Position numbers and translations under genes: made by a program. The notes under the pieces were generated by a model, which had not been told where the DNA came from, made no database searches, and worked only from the letters and a program-made list of their open reading frames with translations. This document shows, in pieces, positions 8,631 through 18,523 of a DNA stretch of 64,000 nucleotides (position 1 is the stretch's first letter; every line of letters begins with the position of its first letter). Source of the DNA: Homoserinimonas sp. (lineage in GTDB: Bacteria > Actinomycetota > Actinomycetes > Actinomycetales > Microbacteriaceae); assembly GCA_023957835.1 (NCBI GenBank), contig JAMLGP010000001.1, positions 1,791,575-1,855,574 on the forward strand, written 5' to 3'.

Positions 8631-8658
8631 GTTAACTATTAATGGGTCGATAGTTAAC
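8631..8658. repeat. 9-bp dyad in the AT-rich part of oriC
   Basis: GTTAACTAT (8631-8639) and ATAGTTAAC (8650-8658) are perfect inverted copies separated by 10 bp, about one helical turn, as for a protein dimer site. They lie next to the right-hand DnaA-box pair. Confidence 0.65.
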
Positions 8659-8684
8659 CTTTCCTCGACCCCAGACTCCTGTGC

Positions 8685-8699
8685 CAGTATTGGATACTG
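8685..8699. repeat. 15-bp palindrome just before dnaN
   Basis: CAGTAT-TGG-ATACTG is a perfect 6-bp inverted repeat with a 3-bp centre, ending 21 bp before the dnaN ATG. It may be an operator in the dnaN promoter or leader. Confidence 0.5.
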
Positions 8700-8720
8700 A
8701 CCTACGCGACAGAGGTGACC

Positions 8721-9863
8721 ATGAAGTTTCAAGTCAATCGTGACGTTTTCAGTGAAGCGGTTACATTCGCCGTAAAGATGCTTCCTCAGCGAACCACCAT
8801 GCCAATTCTTGGTGGAGTGCTGATTGAAGCGGGTGAGTCTGGACTAAAGCTCTCATCCTTCGACTACGAAGTATCCACCCAGTCGACAGTGGCTGCCGAA
8901 GTTGATGAAGCTGGAAGTGCACTGGTACTTGGACGGCTCTTGGCTGAGATCGCCAGTCGGCTTCCGAGTGCGCCGGTAACTATAGAGACTGATGGATCCA
9001 AAGTCCTGGTCAGCTGCGGGTCTGCAAACTTTTCCCTGCCGAGCATGCCGATCGAAGAGTATCCGACTCTTCCGCAAGTCTCAGATCCAACCGGAGTGCT
9101 GCCGGCAGAAGACTTCGCGGAGGCAGTTTCACAGGTAGCGGTGGCGGCAAGTCGCGATGATGTAACTCCCGTAATCACCGGAGTGCAGCTGGAAACCACT
9201 TCTGACAGCCTCAGTCTCGTTGCTACCGACCGGTATCGGGTCGCGGTTAGAGAAATCGGTTGGGAGGGCAAAGGCGAAGGCTCCCCCTCGGCCGCTCTAA
9301 TTCCCGCCAGGACCCTCTCTGAAATTGGAAAGACCTTCAGCCACAGCGGAAGCGTATCGGTTTCGATCTCCTCTAACGATGATCGAGAGCTCATAGCATT
9401 TTCAGCAGACAACAAGGTGGTCACCTCTCTGCTGATCAAAGGAAACTTTCCACCTGTCAAAAAGCTCTTTCCAGAGAGCGTCGAAAACTACGCAGTTATG
9501 AACACTGCAGAGCTGGTTGATGCCGTAAGGCGGGTTTCACTGGTTTTGGAGCGCGAGGCTGCTCTTCGATTCTCGTTCTCAGTGGACGGAGTAACTCTCG
9601 AAGCGATCGGATCTGAACAGGCACAGGCCTCTGAAACGATCGACGGGCACCTGAATGGAGAAGACACCGTGGTCTCTCTGAAACCTCAGTTCCTGCTGGA
9701 TGGATTGGGTGCAGTTCATTCCGAGTTTGTGCGTATAGCCTTCACCAGAACGGATAACCCGAACAAACCTGGTCCGGTTCTAATCACAAGTCAGACCTCG
9801 AAGGATCAGGCTACCGCCGACAATTTCAAGTACCTCTTGCAGCCGAACCTTCTCCTGCGCTGA
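8721..9863 (+). CDS. dnaN: DNA polymerase III sliding clamp (beta subunit)
   Basis: A 380-residue beta clamp that tethers DNA polymerase III and recruits repair proteins. It begins MKFQVNRDVFSEAVTFAVK and shows the three-fold repeated clamp domain organisation, with LVATDRYRVAVRE in domain 2. The end region FKYLLQPNLLLR is a variant of the usual YLLMPVRL. ATG 8721 is preferred over GTG 8715 because GAGG then has correct spacing. gnd follows 19 bp downstream. Confidence 0.97.
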   Translation: MKFQVNRDVFSEAVTFAVKMLPQRTTMPILGGVLIEAGESGLKLSSFDYEVSTQSTVAAEVDEAGSALVLGRLLAEIASRLPSAPVTIETDGSKVLVSCGSANFSLPSMPIEEYPTLPQVSDPTGVLPAEDFAEAVSQVAVAASRDDVTPVITGVQLETTSDSLSLVATDRYRVAVREIGWEGKGEGSPSAALIPARTLSEIGKTFSHSGSVSVSISSNDDRELIAFSADNKVVTSLLIKGNFPPVKKLFPESVENYAVMNTAELVDAVRRVSLVLEREAALRFSFSVDGVTLEAIGSEQAQASETIDGHLNGEDTVVSLKPQFLLDGLGAVHSEFVRIAFTRTDNPNKPGPVLITSQTSKDQATADNFKYLLQPNLLLR

Positions 9864-9882
9864 GGCGGAAGGAGTTTATCAA

Positions 9883-10773
9883 ATGCACATCGGGCTCGTC
9901 GGGCTTGGTCGAATGGGAAGCAATATGCGAACCCGAATCGAAAAGCACGGCATCAAAGTAACCGGCTACGACAAGAATCCCGAAGTGACCGATGTATCCA
10001 GCCTCAATGAATTGGTGGCCGCTTTGCCTGCCCCGCGAATTGTCTGGGTAATGGTGCCGGCCGGTGAAATCACCGACTCTGTGGTCAGCGAACTGGTCGA
10101 TCTCCTCGAAAAGGGAGACTTGATTATCGACGGCGGCAATTCGCGTTTTACCGAAGATGCTCGTCATGCCGAACTGGCTTCGAAAAAATCGATTGAATTC
10201 ATGGATGCCGGAGTCTCCGGTGGTATTTGGGGACTCAAGAACGGCTACGGCCTCATGGTCGGCGGCACCGACAAGCAGGTCAAGCGAGCGATGCCAATCT
10301 TTGACGCCCTGCGACCGGAAGGACCCAGAACTGAGGGATTCGTTCACGCGGGTCCGGTAGGAGCGGGCCACTACGCGAAGATGGTTCACAATGGTATCGA
10401 ATACGGAATCATGCAGGCGTTTGCCGAAGGCTACGAACTGATGAATAAGCGAGAAGATCTCATAAAAGATCTGACCGGAACCTTCAAGGCCTGGCAGCGA
10501 GGAACAGTGGTCAGATCCTGGCTGCTCGAGTTGCTGGTCCGTGCACTGGAACAGGATCCGGAATTTGAGCAAATCGAAGGCTACGTCGATGATTCGGGTG
10601 AAGGCAGATGGACAATCGAGGAGGCGATCGACAACGCCGTTCCCATGCCGGTAATTTCCGCATCCATTTTTGCCAGATTCGTGTCGAGACAGGGTGATGA
10701 GTCGCCAGCCATGAAGGCAGTTGCTGCTCTACGGCACCAGTTTGGCGGTCATGCGGTGAAGAAGGCGGACTGA
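9883..10773 (+). CDS. gnd: 6-phosphogluconate dehydrogenase (decarboxylating), short type
   Basis: A 296-residue oxidoreductase converting 6-phosphogluconate to ribulose 5-phosphate and CO2. Visible are the N-terminal dinucleotide fold GLVGLGRMGSNM, the DGGNSRFTED loop, the substrate-binding DAGVSGGIWG and the catalytic HNGIEYGIMQAFAEGYEL with the lysine in YAKMVHNG. It is the short ~300-residue form (E. coli Gnd is ~470), the form usually found between dnaN and recF in Actinobacteria. ATG 9883 has GGAAGGAG upstream. Confidence 0.93.
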   Translation: MHIGLVGLGRMGSNMRTRIEKHGIKVTGYDKNPEVTDVSSLNELVAALPAPRIVWVMVPAGEITDSVVSELVDLLEKGDLIIDGGNSRFTEDARHAELASKKSIEFMDAGVSGGIWGLKNGYGLMVGGTDKQVKRAMPIFDALRPEGPRTEGFVHAGPVGAGHYAKMVHNGIEYGIMQAFAEGYELMNKREDLIKDLTGTFKAWQRGTVVRSWLLELLVRALEQDPEFEQIEGYVDDSGEGRWTIEEAIDNAVPMPVISASIFARFVSRQGDESPAMKAVAALRHQFGGHAVKKAD

Positions 10774-10785
10774 ATTCTGTCCGCC
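10764..10785 (+). terminator. Hairpin over the gnd stop codon
   Basis: GGCGGAC (10764-10770) and GTCCGCC (10779-10785) form a perfect 7-bp stem with an 8-nt loop that contains the gnd TGA. No T-run follows, so partial attenuation before recF is more likely than full termination. Confidence 0.4.
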
Positions 10786-10823
10786 GGCAGAGGTTCCGCA
10801 ATTCGGGTAGTTGATGCTCAGTG

Positions 10824-11993
10824 ATGATCAGCAGAATCGAGCTGACTGACTTTCGAAACTACTCAACCGCCCAACTGGAATTTGAAGCTGGACCCACTTT
10901 GCTTGTTGGCAGCAACGGCCAGGGAAAGACGAACCTGGTGGAAGCGATCAATTACCTGGGCACCCTCGGTTCGCACAGAGCTTCAACCGTTCAGGCTCTG
11001 ATCCGGCAGGGATCGGACTTTTCAATAATTCGGGCGATGCTAAGAGTTGAGGATCGTACCAATCTGGTTGAAATTCAACTGAATCGGTCCGGGCCCAACA
11101 AGGCAAGAGTAAACGGAAACGAAGTGCGGACGAGAGAACTCCCCAGGTACTCTTCGAGCATCGTCTTTGCTCCGGAAGACCTGAGTCTGATTCGCGGTGA
11201 ACCATCGTCAAGAAGGAGGTTTCTGGACGAACTGTTGACCCTTCGAAACCCCAGATTCTCTTCGGTATTCGCAGACTACGATCGGGTTCTCAGGCAGCGA
11301 AACTCTCTGCTCAAGTCGAGCCGGGGAAGGATCCCGAGCGGAGGCGAAAGCACTCTTGAGATTTGGGATGAGAAGCTAATCAGCCTGGGGACTGAAATCA
11401 TCCTCGCTCGAATCGCTTTGATTGAGCAACTTCAGCCGGAAATTTCCGCAGCCTATTTGGCGGTTGCGGGATCCGCCCATTCGGTCCGACTCGAACCCCA
11501 GTTGAGCCTGCTCGCAGATGATCCGGACGGCGAAGCCACTGCTTTGCCGGGCTTCGCAGTCTTCAGCCCGGCCGAAGTCGAATCGAGGTTTGCGGGACGG
11601 CTCGCAGAATTGCGAAAGTCTGAACTCGAACGGGGAGTGACTCTAGTCGGACCGCACAGAGATGATCTGCTGATTGAGCTAAATGGAATGCCGGCAAGAG
11701 GATATTCGAGTCACGGAGAGTCCTGGTCGCTGGCCCTTTCGCTTAGGCTCTCTTCCGCAAGACTGCTCAAGACTGAATCAAGAATCGGAGATCCGATATT
11801 GATTCTCGATGACGTCTTCGCGGAGCTTGATGAAAGGCGAAGAGAGAGACTTTCAGAATCGATCTCTGATTTCGAGCAGATACTTGTTACGGCAGCGGTG
11901 GCCAGAGATGTGCCAAAGAGCCTCGCGGCACGGAAGATCTCGATTGAAGCCGGAACGATTCTGAATCCACCGGCTACGGAAGCGGGTGATTGA
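10824..11993 (+). CDS. recF: DNA replication and repair protein RecF
   Basis: A 389-residue ABC-type ATPase that loads RecA at single-strand gaps with RecO/RecR. It has Walker A GSNGQGKT (~29-36), the ABC signature region SWSLALSLRLSSARLL and Walker B PILILDDVFAELDERR near the C-terminus. The start is ATG 10824 or the adjacent in-frame GTG 10821; neither has a clear ribosome-binding site. The stop lies 1 bp before the ATG of the next gene. Confidence 0.95.
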   Translation: MISRIELTDFRNYSTAQLEFEAGPTLLVGSNGQGKTNLVEAINYLGTLGSHRASTVQALIRQGSDFSIIRAMLRVEDRTNLVEIQLNRSGPNKARVNGNEVRTRELPRYSSSIVFAPEDLSLIRGEPSSRRRFLDELLTLRNPRFSSVFADYDRVLRQRNSLLKSSRGRIPSGGESTLEIWDEKLISLGTEIILARIALIEQLQPEISAAYLAVAGSAHSVRLEPQLSLLADDPDGEATALPGFAVFSPAEVESRFAGRLAELRKSELERGVTLVGPHRDDLLIELNGMPARGYSSHGESWSLALSLRLSSARLLKTESRIGDPILILDDVFAELDERRRERLSESISDFEQILVTAAVARDVPKSLAARKISIEAGTILNPPATEAGD

Positions 11994-11994
11994 G

Positions 11995-12468
11995 ATGGAA
12001 ACCCAGAGCGAATCCTCCCGCGTCTATTTGAGACTAAAGAAGCTGTTCGGAGCCAGCCGTACGTCAAGAAAAGCAAAGCGGGATTCTGAATCCAGCGAAC
12101 CGTACGGGTTGGGCAGGGAACCCAAAGGAGTGGCGGAGGTTCTCACCGGACTTGCGACCGAACTGGGCTGGAACCAAACCCTTGCTCAATCGGAAATTCT
12201 CGACTCATGGCCGGAAATAGTGGGACCAGACCTTGCCGCCCACTCGAGTGCGATCAGCATCCAGGAGGGCGTGCTGACAGTAGGATGTGATTCGACGGCC
12301 TGGGCGACTCAGCTCAGACTTCTTCGCGAAGAACTGCTTTCCAGAATCCTCGAAACCCAGCCCGAATCGGGAATCACCGAGTTGAGATTCCGCGGACCGG
12401 ACGTTCCTTCATGGAAAAGGGGTCTGAGATCGACTCCAGGCCGTGGTCCACGCGATACCTACGGCTAA
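11995..12468 (+). CDS. DUF721/DciA-like protein
   Basis: A 157-residue protein with the DUF721 domain, including WPEIVGPDLAAHSSAISIQEGVLTV and the following CDSTAWATQLRLL. DUF721 includes DciA, a helicase loader/operator; the copy between recF and gyrB is a conserved actinobacterial arrangement. The N-terminal ~35 residues are basic and probably disordered. ATG 11995 is 1 bp after the recF stop; GTG 11986 is an alternative. A helicase-loading role is inferred from the family. Confidence 0.85.
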   Translation: METQSESSRVYLRLKKLFGASRTSRKAKRDSESSEPYGLGREPKGVAEVLTGLATELGWNQTLAQSEILDSWPEIVGPDLAAHSSAISIQEGVLTVGCDSTAWATQLRLLREELLSRILETQPESGITELRFRGPDVPSWKRGLRSTPGRGPRDTYG

Positions 12469-12610
12469 ATCGACAAATCCAGTCAAAATCGAATCACTAA
12501 GTCCCCAGATCGGCGAATCCGACTTTCGCGACTCCCGCACTTGATAGAATTGACCAGTCGTCGCGGCAACTGCTGACCGGAGTAATAGCCCGGGGCAATG
12601 GCCCGAATAA

Positions 12611-14608
<1,998 letters not shown>

Positions 14609-14672
14609 ACCCGGGCGCACGGGCGCCTAAACCCCTTAAGCAAGACACGAATTTACTGAAACAGAGGAACCA

Positions 14673-17261
14673 ATGGCAGACGAGAACGAACCGACCACCA
14701 CGCCGGAATCGGCGGAGGCGGCCGGCGAGCCATCAGCTGCCCTGGACCGAATCGAACAGGTAGACCTGCAGCTCGAGATGCAGCGCAGCTACCTCGACTA
14801 TGCGATGAGCGTCATAGTCGGCCGTGCACTGCCCGACATTCGCGACGGACTCAAGCCGGTGCACCGCAGGGTGATCTATGCGATGTACGACGGCGGGTAC
14901 CGGCCGGACAAGGCTTTCTCCAAGAGCACTCGCGTTGTCGGAGAAGTGATGGGCCAGTTCCACCCCCACGGCGACAGCTCGATCTACGACACGCTCGTTC
15001 GACTCGTACAGCCGTGGAGCCTTCGCTACCCTCTGGCGCTCGGCCAGGGAAACTTCGGCTCGCCCGGAAACGATGGTGCTGCCGCACCGAGGTATACCGA
15101 GACCAAGATGGCCCCGCTCGCAATGGAAATGGTGCGGGACATTGAAGAAGAAACAGTCGACTTTCAGGACAACTACGACGGCCGCACCCAGGAGCCTTCT
15201 GTACTTCCGAGCAGATTTCCGAACCTGCTGGTCAACGGCTCGGTCGGAATCGCGGTTGGAATGGCAACCAATATTCCTCCGCACAACCTGCGCGAGGTCG
15301 GGGAAGCGGCCCTTTGGCACCTCGAGAACCACGAGGCTTCGAGAGAAGAACTGCTCGAGGCAATAATCCAGCGAGTGGCCGGACCGGACTTCCCGACCGG
15401 AGCGCAGATTCTTGGAACCAAGGGCATCCAGGAGGCCTATCGCACGGGCCGCGGCTCGATAACGATGCGGGCCGTGGTGAACGTGGAGGAGATCCACGGC
15501 AGGCAATGTCTGGTTGTCACAGAGTTGCCCTACCAGGTGAACCCGGACAACCTCGCTTTGAAGATCGCCGAGCTGGTAAAGGAAGGCAGACTCGGCGGGA
15601 TCGCCGACATCCGGGATGAAACTTCCGGTCGCACCGGTCAGCGACTGGTGATCGTTCTAAAGCGCGATGCCGTGGCCAAAGTCGTGCTCAACAACCTTTA
15701 CAAGCACACCCAGCTGCAGGAGAACTTCGGCGCCAACATGCTCGCTATCGTCGACGGGGTTCCGAGAACTCTGCCGATCGACAGCTTCATTTCTCTCTGG
15801 GTAACGCACCAGATCGAGGTGATCGTAAGGCGAACTAGGTTCCGGCTCGCCAAGGCGGAAGCCGATGCTCACATTTTGCGCGGCTACCTCAAAGCCCTTG
15901 ATGCTCTCGATGAGGTCATTGCGCTGATCCGCCGCTCTGCGACTGTGGAAGAAGCCCGGGACGGCCTCATGAAGCTGCTCGGAGTCGATGAGGCTCAGGC
16001 CAGCGCGATTCTGAACCTGCAGTTGCGCAGGCTCGCGGCGCTGGAGCGCCAGAAGATCCACGAACAGGCGGAAGAGCTCGAGCGGCTCATCGCCGAGTAC
16101 AACGACATCCTGGTCAAGCCGGAGCGCCAGAGGCGGATCGTAAGTGAAGAGCTCCGGGAGATCATCGATCGCTTCGGCGACGACCGGCGCACCCAAATCA
16201 TGCCCGGATTCGACGGCGACGTCTCGATCGAGGATCTGATCCCTGAAGAGGAAATGGTGGTGACGGTCACTCGCGACGGATATGTCAAGCGAACTCGCAG
16301 TGACAACTACCGCAGCCAGCACCGCGGAGGCAAGGGAGTTCGAGGTGCCCAACTGCGGGCGGATGACGTAGTGGAGCACTTCTTCGTGACCACTACCCAC
16401 CACTGGCTGCTTTTCTTCACGAACAAGGGGCGGGTCTACCGCGCGAAAACCTACGAACTGCAGGAAGCCGGTCGCGATGCAAAGGGCCAGCACGTCGCCA
16501 ACCTGCTTGCTTTGCAGCCGGATGAGGAAATTGCGCAGATTCTGGATATCACAGATTACAAGTCGGCTACCTTCCTGGCTTTGGCTACCAGAGACGGCAT
16601 GGTCAAGAAGACCCTGCTCACCGAGTACGACACGAACCGCACCGGCGGAATCATTGCGATCAACCTCAGGGAAGACGACGAACTGGTTTCCGCAATGCTC
16701 GTCGAGGAGGACTCGGAGATCCTGCTTGTCTCCCGCAAGGGGATGTCGCTGCGCTTCAAGGCAGACAACGGGGCTCTCCGACCGATGGGCCGCGCGACCT
16801 CCGGGGTCATCGGAATGCACTTCCGCGGGGGTGACATGCTGCTGGGCGCTTCGGTGGTCTCCGACAGCGGCTTCGTTTTCGTGGTAACCGAAGGCGGCTA
16901 CGCCAAGCGCACTTCGGTAGATCAGTATCGACCGCAGGGCAGGGGCGGCCTCGGAATCAAGGTTGCAAAGCTGCAGGATGCCAGAGGTGATCTTGTGGGA
17001 GCGCTCATCGTCGAGGAAGAGGACGAGGTCCTTGTGGTTCTTGCCAGCGGCAAGGTGGTACGCTCTGCCGTGGCCGAAGTTCCAGCAAAGGGACGAGACA
17101 CGATGGGAGTGGTTTTCGCCAGATTCCCAGACGAAGACCGCATTATCGCTTTAGCAAAGAACAGCGAGCGCAATCTGGAGAGCCAAACTTCAGATGAGGA
17201 CCAGGGCAACCCCGAGGTCGAAGCAGATGAACTTGAGAAGGACGAAATATCAAATGAGTAG
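14673..17261 (+). CDS. gyrA: DNA gyrase subunit A
   Basis: An 862-residue DNA-cleaving subunit of gyrase. The catalytic tyrosine is Y141 in AAPRYTE. The quinolone-resistance region [10 protein letters not shown] carries S102 and D106, the residues usually found in quinolone-sensitive enzymes. The C-terminal beta-pinwheel begins with a GyrA box, here QHRGGKG, needed for negative supercoiling. The tail is acidic. ATG 14673 has GAGGAA just upstream. The stop overlaps the start of the next gene by 8 bp. Confidence 0.98.
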   Translation: MADENEPTTTPESAEAAGEPSAALDRIEQVDLQLEMQRSYLDYAMSVIVGRALPDIRDGLKPVHRRVIYAMYDGGYRPDKAFSKSTRVVGEVMGQFHPHGDSSIYDTLVRLVQPWSLRYPLALGQGNFGSPGNDGAAAPRYTETKMAPLAMEMVRDIEEETVDFQDNYDGRTQEPSVLPSRFPNLLVNGSVGIAVGMATNIPPHNLREVGEAALWHLENHEASREELLEAIIQRVAGPDFPTGAQILGTKGIQEAYRTGRGSITMRAVVNVEEIHGRQCLVVTELPYQVNPDNLALKIAELVKEGRLGGIADIRDETSGRTGQRLVIVLKRDAVAKVVLNNLYKHTQLQENFGANMLAIVDGVPRTLPIDSFISLWVTHQIEVIVRRTRFRLAKAEADAHILRGYLKALDALDEVIALIRRSATVEEARDGLMKLLGVDEAQASAILNLQLRRLAALERQKIHEQAEELERLIAEYNDILVKPERQRRIVSEELREIIDRFGDDRRTQIMPGFDGDVSIEDLIPEEEMVVTVTRDGYVKRTRSDNYRSQHRGGKGVRGAQLRADDVVEHFFVTTTHHWLLFFTNKGRVYRAKTYELQEAGRDAKGQHVANLLALQPDEEIAQILDITDYKSATFLALATRDGMVKKTLLTEYDTNRTGGIIAINLREDDELVSAMLVEEDSEILLVSRKGMSLRFKADNGALRPMGRATSGVIGMHFRGGDMLLGASVVSDSGFVFVVTEGGYAKRTSVDQYRPQGRGGLGIKVAKLQDARGDLVGALIVEEEDEVLVVLASGKVVRSAVAEVPAKGRDTMGVVFARFPDEDRIIALAKNSERNLESQTSDEDQGNPEVEADELEKDEISNE

Positions 17262-17676
17262 TGTTGCGGAGAAGCTCCAGCGTAAGTCAGAACGCAGACC
17301 CAGAGCGCAATCTGCGAATTCGAAGCAAGTACGGCTGCGACTGGTTTACATCGACTTCTGGTCGGCAGTGAAGCTGTCTTTTCTGGTTTCGCTGTGCATT
17401 GGCATTGCAGAAGTTGTAGTGGCCTTTCTGGTCTGGATGGTACTCAACTCGACTGGAATCTTTACTCAGCTCAACAGCATTCTCTCCGACATCCTCGGAG
17501 ATGAGTCCTTCAGCGTCTTTGATACTTTCTCCATATCGAAGGTCATGATCTTCTCGGCAATCCTGGGCCTGCTCACCGCAGTCATAGGCACCTTCCTTGG
17601 AGCAATTGCTTCGCTGCTCTATAACCTGAGCGTGCGGCTGACCGGAGGATTGCTCGTAGGCTTCACGAACAATTGA
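17254..17676 (+). CDS. DUF3566 membrane protein
   Basis: A 140-residue protein with a basic N-terminus (~1-30) and two strong transmembrane segments (about 42-65 and 93-125) separated by a loop with [20 protein letters not shown]. The position right after gyrA and before tRNA-Ile/tRNA-Ala is conserved in Actinobacteria. The function is unknown. ATG 17254 overlaps the gyrA 3' end, implying coupling; AGAAGGA lies 12 nt upstream. Confidence 0.88.
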   Translation: MSSVAEKLQRKSERRPRAQSANSKQVRLRLVYIDFWSAVKLSFLVSLCIGIAEVVVAFLVWMVLNSTGIFTQLNSILSDILGDESFSVFDTFSISKVMIFSAILGLLTAVIGTFLGAIASLLYNLSVRLTGGLLVGFTNN

Positions 17677-17681
17677 TCTGA

Positions 17682-17710
17682 TTGGTCGAAAACCGGGCCG
17701 GTGCGATAGT
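17682..17710 (+). promoter_or_regulatory. Promoter for tRNA-Ile
   Basis: -35 TTGGTC (17682-17687), 17-bp spacer and -10 GATAGT (17705-17710), ending 17 bp before the tRNA 5' end. Confidence 0.55.
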
Positions 17711-17727
17711 CTCGTATCTGCCTATTC

Positions 17728-17801
17728 GGGGATATAGCTCAGGCGGTTAGAGCGCTTCGCTGATAACGAAGAGGTCCCAGGTTCAAGTCCTGGTATCCCC
17801 A
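17728..17801 (+). tRNA. tRNA-Ile (GAT)
   Basis: A 74-nt cloverleaf: acceptor GGGGATA / TATCCCC with discriminator A, anticodon stem CTTCG / CGAAG around CTGATAA (anticodon GAT), and a TPsiC arm with GGTTCAAGTCC. The 3' CCA is not encoded. Confidence 0.97.
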
Positions 17802-17841
17802 CGTTCGACTACCTTCAACTGAAAACTGATTGCGACGTATT

Positions 17842-17864
17842 CCGAGAGCCGGGACGGCTCTCGG
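17842..17864 (+). repeat. 9-bp hairpin downstream of tRNA-Ile
   Basis: CCGAGAGCC / GGCTCTCGG with a 5-nt loop is a perfect, GC-rich stem without a T-run. It may be a processing or stability element in the tRNA-Ile trailer. Confidence 0.55.
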
Positions 17865-17877
17865 CGCTGGCGTCGCG

Positions 17878-17905
17878 GCGAAGGCCAGAAATGGCCTTCG
17901 CTTTT
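17878..17905 (+). terminator. Intrinsic terminator between tRNA-Ile and tRNA-Ala
   Basis: A perfect 9-bp stem GCGAAGGCC (17878-17886) / GGCCTTCGC (17893-17901), 6-nt loop, followed by TTTT (17902-17905). This is the clearest rho-independent terminator in the window, and it ends 15 bp before tRNA-Ala. Confidence 0.85.
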
Positions 17906-17920
17906 AGCTCCAGCGCGCGC

Positions 17921-17993
17921 GGGGCCTTAGCTCAATTGGTAGAGCGCCTGCTTTGCAAGCAGGAGGTCAGGGGTTCGATTCCCCTAGGCTCCA
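17921..17993 (+). tRNA. tRNA-Ala (TGC)
   Basis: A 73-nt cloverleaf: acceptor GGGGCCT / AGGCTCC (one G-U pair) with discriminator A, anticodon stem CCTGC / GCAGG around TTTGCAA (anticodon TGC), and a TPsiC arm with GGTTCGATTCC. CCA is not encoded. Confidence 0.97.
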
Positions 17994-18014
17994 CAATTTT
18001 CGAACCTTGACTGT

Positions 18015-18461
18015 TTAGGGATCGATGCCGAACGCCAGCCTGTAGCGCTCCGGGTTGACGGAAATGTAGAAGGTGTTCTCGTCGACGCAGTCTGCCTTGC
18101 CGTCGTGAACGAGCATCCACTTCTCTTGCTCTTCGCGGGCTACGAAGACCTCGGTTCCTCGATTCTCGACACCTTCGTAATCGGCGATCAGGTCCTCAAG
18201 AATCTTGTGGTGAGCCAGCGCCCACGCCCTAACGGATTCGGGTGAAGTGCTGCGCAATTCTTCAACGAGCTTTTCGAGCCCCTCCGATGCCTCTTTATAG
18301 AGATCTTTCGACTTCGCAAATTCGCGCGCGTGCGCTGTATTCTCTTCGTCGCTCGCGTGGTAGCTGGCAAAGTGCTCCCACATATCGTGTTGAAGCAGTG
18401 CGCTGCCGGTGCGGCGCATAGTGCGCATAAAGGTCTCGAGTTGAGTGATCATCGGGTCCAT
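18015..18461 (-). CDS. Uncharacterised 148-residue protein
   Basis: I do not recognise a family. The product is soluble, without signal or transmembrane segment. Its N-terminal ~75 residues look helical and charged, and the C-terminal half contains VFVAREEQEKWMLVHDGK and FYISVNPERYRLAFGIDP, which suggests a small alpha/beta fold. The ATG at 18461 lies exactly 6 nt after a TAGGCT box on the minus strand, so the mRNA is probably leaderless. It ends 22 bp from the tRNA-Ala 3' end, convergent to it. Coding is supported by length and typical composition. Confidence 0.7.
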   Translation of the reverse strand: MDPMITQLETFMRTMRRTGSALLQHDMWEHFASYHASDEENTAHAREFAKSKDLYKEASEGLEKLVEELRSTSPESVRAWALAHHKILEDLIADYEGVENRGTEVFVAREEQEKWMLVHDGKADCVDENTFYISVNPERYRLAFGIDP

Positions 18462-18523
18462 CTGGCCAGCCTAGGCGAGCAAAGAATGGCTGGCAGGCGG
18501 GGATCCTCCGCTCGGGCTCGTTC

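Larger units (their letters stand above)
8412..8720. other. oriC: DnaA-box-containing origin between dnaA and dnaN
   Basis: This non-coding gap has a perfect DnaA box at 8422-8430 (minus), an 8/9 box at 8433-8441 (minus), a 7/9 box at 8592-8600 (plus) and an 8/9 box at 8601-8609 (plus). Boxes therefore point inward from both ends. An AT-rich stretch (8613-8658) beside the right pair is the best unwinding-element candidate. Three inverted repeats, listed separately, lie inside. The dnaA-dnaN position is the usual actinobacterial oriC location. Confidence 0.85.

Noticed and set aside
15657..16820. Long open frame (387 residues) on the minus strand opposite gyrA
   Set aside because: It lies wholly antisense to a certain gyrA with conserved motifs. 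Such frames are expected in GC-rich DNA, and the product shows no recognisable fold.
17728..17993. Possible rRNA operon spacer because tRNA-Ile and tRNA-Ala are paired
   Set aside because: No 16S or 23S sequence flanks them. The pair after gyrA is a standard actinobacterial arrangement outside rRNA operons.
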